Shown piece by piece: positions 6,877 to 8,678 of a stretch of DNA of 8,678 bases. Location of the stretch: positions 1 through 8,678 of the forward strand of contig JAKBTA010000058.1 in the NCBI GenBank assembly GCA_021844645.1, in the 5' to 3' direction. The stretch's first letter is position 1, and each line of letters begins with the position of its first letter. The notes beneath the pieces were generated by a model. It saw nothing but the letters and a program-made list of their open reading frames with translations. It had not been told where the DNA came from and did not search any database. The translations under genes were made by a program, and so were the position numbers. This DNA comes from Nitrospirota bacterium. Lineage in GTDB: Bacteria; Nitrospirota_A; Leptospirillia; Leptospirillales; Leptospirillaceae.

Positions 6877-7065
6877 CTAAACCTTGGGTGATTTCTCTGA
6901 CTCTACCTTGGCTGCCTCCGGCTCATCTTTGTAAGCTCTTCTGAAATTAGATATCGCTTTTCCCATCCCCGCACCGATCTCCGGAAGTTTTCGACCTCCA
7001 AAAACCAAAAGGACTATACCCAGAATCACAATCAGATGGAGTGGTTCAAATAGACCGGTCAACAT
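6877..7065 (-). CDS. tatA: Twin-arginine translocase subunit TatA/TatE
   Basis: The 62-residue product has the TatA layout. A short N-terminal part leads into one membrane helix (about 9-22, LHLIVILGIVLLVF). Then come the hinge FGGRKLPEIG (22-31), an amphipathic helix (GAGMGKAISNFRRAYKDE, 31-48) and a charged, unstructured tail. TatA forms the size-variable channel or membrane-thinning assembly that exports folded proteins with twin-arginine signals; it needs TatC, which is not in the window. ATG 7065 is chosen because GGAGG (7071-7075) stands five bases upstream; the alternative TTG at 7077 overlaps that site. The gene is monocistronic, bracketed by two terminators and served by its own extended -10 promoter. 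TatA and TatB are hard to separate by sequence alone, but the FG-x-x-K-L-P hinge and short length favour TatA/E. Confidence 0.92.
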   Translation of the reverse strand: MLTGLFEPLHLIVILGIVLLVFGGRKLPEIGAGMGKAISNFRRAYKDEPEAAKVESEKSPKV

Positions 7066-7107
7066 AAAAACCTCCAATTGGCATATTGAGGAACACTTGT
7101 TGGGGTC

Positions 7108-7116
7108 ATTATATCA
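7108..7116 (-). promoter_or_regulatory. Extended -10 promoter of tatA
   Basis: Read on the minus strand, TGATATAAT is a consensus extended -10 (TGnTATAAT) located 43 bases before the tatA ATG. No good -35 hexamer stands at 16-18 bases; TTGTGT at 19 bases is the nearest. It lies between the oxidase terminator and tatA, as expected for an independent unit. Confidence 0.6.
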
Positions 7117-7166
7117 CATTCCTGTTTTGAACACACAACAAAGAAACAGATCCAGTTTTTCCTAAC

Positions 7167-7202
7167 AAAAAAAGGGGAGTCGCTCACGCGACTCCCCTTT
7201 TT
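7167..7202 (-). terminator. Strong terminator of the oxidase gene
   Basis: GGGGAGTCGC (7174-7183) and GCGACTCCCC (7188-7197) pair perfectly over 10 bp around a 4-base loop. The stem is flanked by seven A and five T, so the minus-strand transcript ends in a run of seven T. It lies about 20 bases after the stop of the minus-strand oxidase gene and could act in both directions. Confidence 0.92.
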
Positions 7203-7222
7203 GAAACACTATACGACAGAAA

Positions 7223-8602
7223 CTATGATCTTGCGGGCTGAGCCACTGGTGAAACAGGAACAGTCGCAGGTGACATAGCAGTCCTGTAGGCATTGTAAAC
7301 AAAGATCCACTGACCGGTAATGATCAGGAAACCGCCCCAGGAACGAGCAACCATGTAAGGATGTGTTGCAACCACAGAGTCGATGTATGGAACTTCATAA
7401 ACCTTCGCTGCGGCTTGGATCAAACCGGCTGCAGTCAGACTGGTCCAGAAAATGATGAACCCGATCGCAGTAAGCCAGTAATGCCAGAGTTCAAGAGTCG
7501 GGTTGAATTTCTTCCGGAGAAGACGCTCAACACCATAGTAAGTTCCACCAATCTCAATAAAGGTGGAAAAGCCAAGGATACCAAGATGGGCATGAGCAAC
7601 AACCCAGTGAGTTCCATGGATGTACCAGTTGATGGCACGAGTCTGCTGAAAACCGCCCTGGAAGTTCAGGGGGATAGCAAAGAGGGTACCTGTGGTCACC
7701 CAACGCAGTGCAGGAACCTCAACAAACAGTCTCCACTTTCCGTACATGGTCAACAGGGCGTTCGCAAGGAATGCCATTGACGGAACGAGGATAAGAACAC
7801 CGCTCACGGAGGAGAAGGACTTGAGCCACTCCGGGATTGGGGCACCCATCAGATGATGAGCTCCTGGTGTGGAGTAAAAAGCGAAGTTGGACCAGAAGTT
7901 CAGATGAGCCAGCTTATGGCTGTAAAGCGGGTTCCCCGTCAGTTTCGGAATCATGTAGTAGGCCACAGCCATGGACATTGGGGTGATCCAAAGCCCAAAG
8001 AGGTTATGTCCTGACCACCAGGTCAAAAGAGCCTCATTCAAACCTGTAACATGAAACACCTCAACGGACTGGGACAGGGCAAACGTTGTAGGCAAATACA
8101 GAAAGCAGCCCATAAAGATCCAGAGAGTCGGATAAATTCCTTTCACACGACGGTTCAGGACTGTCATGTAAAGGTTTGCCGCTAGCGGGATGAGAATAAA
8201 GGAAAGGACGTAAACATCGATCGGCCAGATAAAGTCCGAATACTCACGACCTGATTCAAAACCGAGATCGAGAGATACGTCGGCAACAAAGCCTCCGAGG
8301 TTCCACATCCATGCATTGAATACCCCAAGTTTTTCACTCCACAGTTTGTTTCCGCAGAGAAGTGGGGTCATGTAAAGAACCGCCGCGCCGAAAGCCATGG
8401 AGATCCACATGAAGGCGACCGTCATCACATGGGCAGGACGGATGTGACCGAAGTTCAGGTACGGCGTTCCGCTTAAAATATCCGGATACGCCAGTTTCAG
8501 GGACGTAACAAACCCGAGGGTCGTCCCGATCGCCAACCAGAGGATTGACGAAAAAAACATGGTTCTTGACGCAGTCCCTTCCGGAACCGATTTCTTTAGC
8601 AT
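7223..8602 (-). CDS. ccoN: cbb3-type cytochrome oxidase catalytic subunit I (CcoN-like)
   Basis: This 459-residue membrane protein has about 12 hydrophobic helices and the ligand set of C-family haem-copper oxidases. His58 (IRPAHVMTVAF) and His339 would bind haem b, and His337 (VVAHAHLG) haem b3. His199 (WWSGHNLFG), His249 and His250 (PGAHHLMG) would bind CuB. Tyr243 stands six residues before His249, where the cross-linked tyrosine of cbb3 oxidases sits, which argues for O2 reduction rather than NO reductase. Gln315 in NFQGGF replaces the glutamate usually found in this helix of CcoN (FEGP). ATG 8602 is chosen for the AGGGGAG site five bases upstream; the GTG at 8647 has none. The chain ends at a strong terminator, so no ccoO or ccoP follows; partner subunits must lie upstream outside the window or elsewhere. 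It would reduce oxygen at the inner membrane, typically at low oxygen. A divergent CcoN-like paralogue is possible. Confidence 0.88.
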   Translation of the reverse strand: MLKKSVPEGTASRTMFFSSILWLAIGTTLGFVTSLKLAYPDILSGTPYLNFGHIRPAHVMTVAFMWISMAFGAAVLYMTPLLCGNKLWSEKLGVFNAWMWNLGGFVADVSLDLGFESGREYSDFIWPIDVYVLSFILIPLAANLYMTVLNRRVKGIYPTLWIFMGCFLYLPTTFALSQSVEVFHVTGLNEALLTWWSGHNLFGLWITPMSMAVAYYMIPKLTGNPLYSHKLAHLNFWSNFAFYSTPGAHHLMGAPIPEWLKSFSSVSGVLILVPSMAFLANALLTMYGKWRLFVEVPALRWVTTGTLFAIPLNFQGGFQQTRAINWYIHGTHWVVAHAHLGILGFSTFIEIGGTYYGVERLLRKKFNPTLELWHYWLTAIGFIIFWTSLTAAGLIQAAAKVYEVPYIDSVVATHPYMVARSWGGFLIITGQWIFVYNAYRTAMSPATVPVSPVAQPARS

Positions 8603-8615
8603 GGAAACTCCCCTT

Positions 8616-8678
8616 TCAATAATGCATCCGGTGGTAACTTGCCCCACATTTACAAACAGCCGGTTCCTTTGCCTCTGA
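8616..8678 (-). CDS. Possible end of an upstream gene (last 20 residues)
   Basis: On the minus strand one frame is open from the window edge to TGA 8616-8618 and reads SEAKEPAVCKCGASYHRMHY. The stop would lie 13 bases before the ccoN ATG, a normal operon spacing, and the CKCG pair is not typical of random sequence. Another frame is also open through to ccoN, so this is only a suggestion that a gene precedes ccoN. I do not recognise the family. Confidence 0.25.
   Translation of the reverse strand, partial: SEAKEPAVCKCGASYHRMHY

Noticed and set aside
7361..7780. 139-codon plus-strand open frame across ccoN
   Set aside because: It is antisense to the oxidase gene, with non-protein-like composition and no family match.
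8603..8647. GTG 8647 as the start of the oxidase subunit
   Set aside because: There is no ribosome binding site before it and the extra 15 residues are not membrane-like. AGGGGAG stands five bases before ATG 8602.

Overview
The window looks like a chromosomal piece of an autotrophic, micro-aerobically respiring bacterium. A member of the Nitrospirota such as Leptospirillum would fit. That rests on the gene mix (DabA-type inorganic-carbon protein, Thermus-type isocitrate dehydrogenase, cbb3-type oxidase subunit, single-domain haemoglobin, TatA), moderate GC and strong Shine-Dalgarno sites. It is an inference, since there is no rRNA or other marker to name the organism. I see no mobile element, tRNA, rRNA or CRISPR array.

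Left part, plus strand: the last 98 codons of a dabA homologue run into the window and stop at 297. About 830 bases without a convincing gene follow. Then come two translationally coupled genes: a soluble PAS-GAF-PAS histidine kinase (1127-3091) and its NtrC-type sigma-54 activator (3088-4476), which overlap by ATGA.

Middle, minus strand: an isocitrate dehydrogenase catalytic protein (4905-5915) is followed by a 115-residue protein (4531-4878). The small protein matches the C-terminal domain that is fused to isocitrate dehydrogenase in Thermus-type enzymes, so a normally single-chain enzyme appears to be encoded as two genes. A terminator hairpin closes this operon at 4476-4510, tail to tail with the response regulator.

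The 379-base divergent region 5916-6294 separates isocitrate dehydrogenase (minus) from a haemoglobin gene (plus). It holds a perfect 15-bp inverted repeat, a near-consensus vegetative promoter and a sequence over the -10 and start region resembling an NsrR operator. The haemoglobin gene (6295-6738) ends at a hairpin that can also serve the converging tatA (6877-7065, minus, with its own extended -10 promoter). Beyond a second strong terminator lies a cbb3-type oxidase catalytic subunit (7223-8602, minus) whose upstream partners, if any, are outside the window.

How they may work together (inference): DabA supplies bicarbonate, and isocitrate dehydrogenase may run as a carboxylating step if the organism uses the reductive TCA cycle. 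The cbb3 subunit serves low-oxygen respiration, and the haemoglobin handles NO or O2. TatA supports export of folded cofactor proteins. The stimulus and targets of the two-component system cannot be read from the window.
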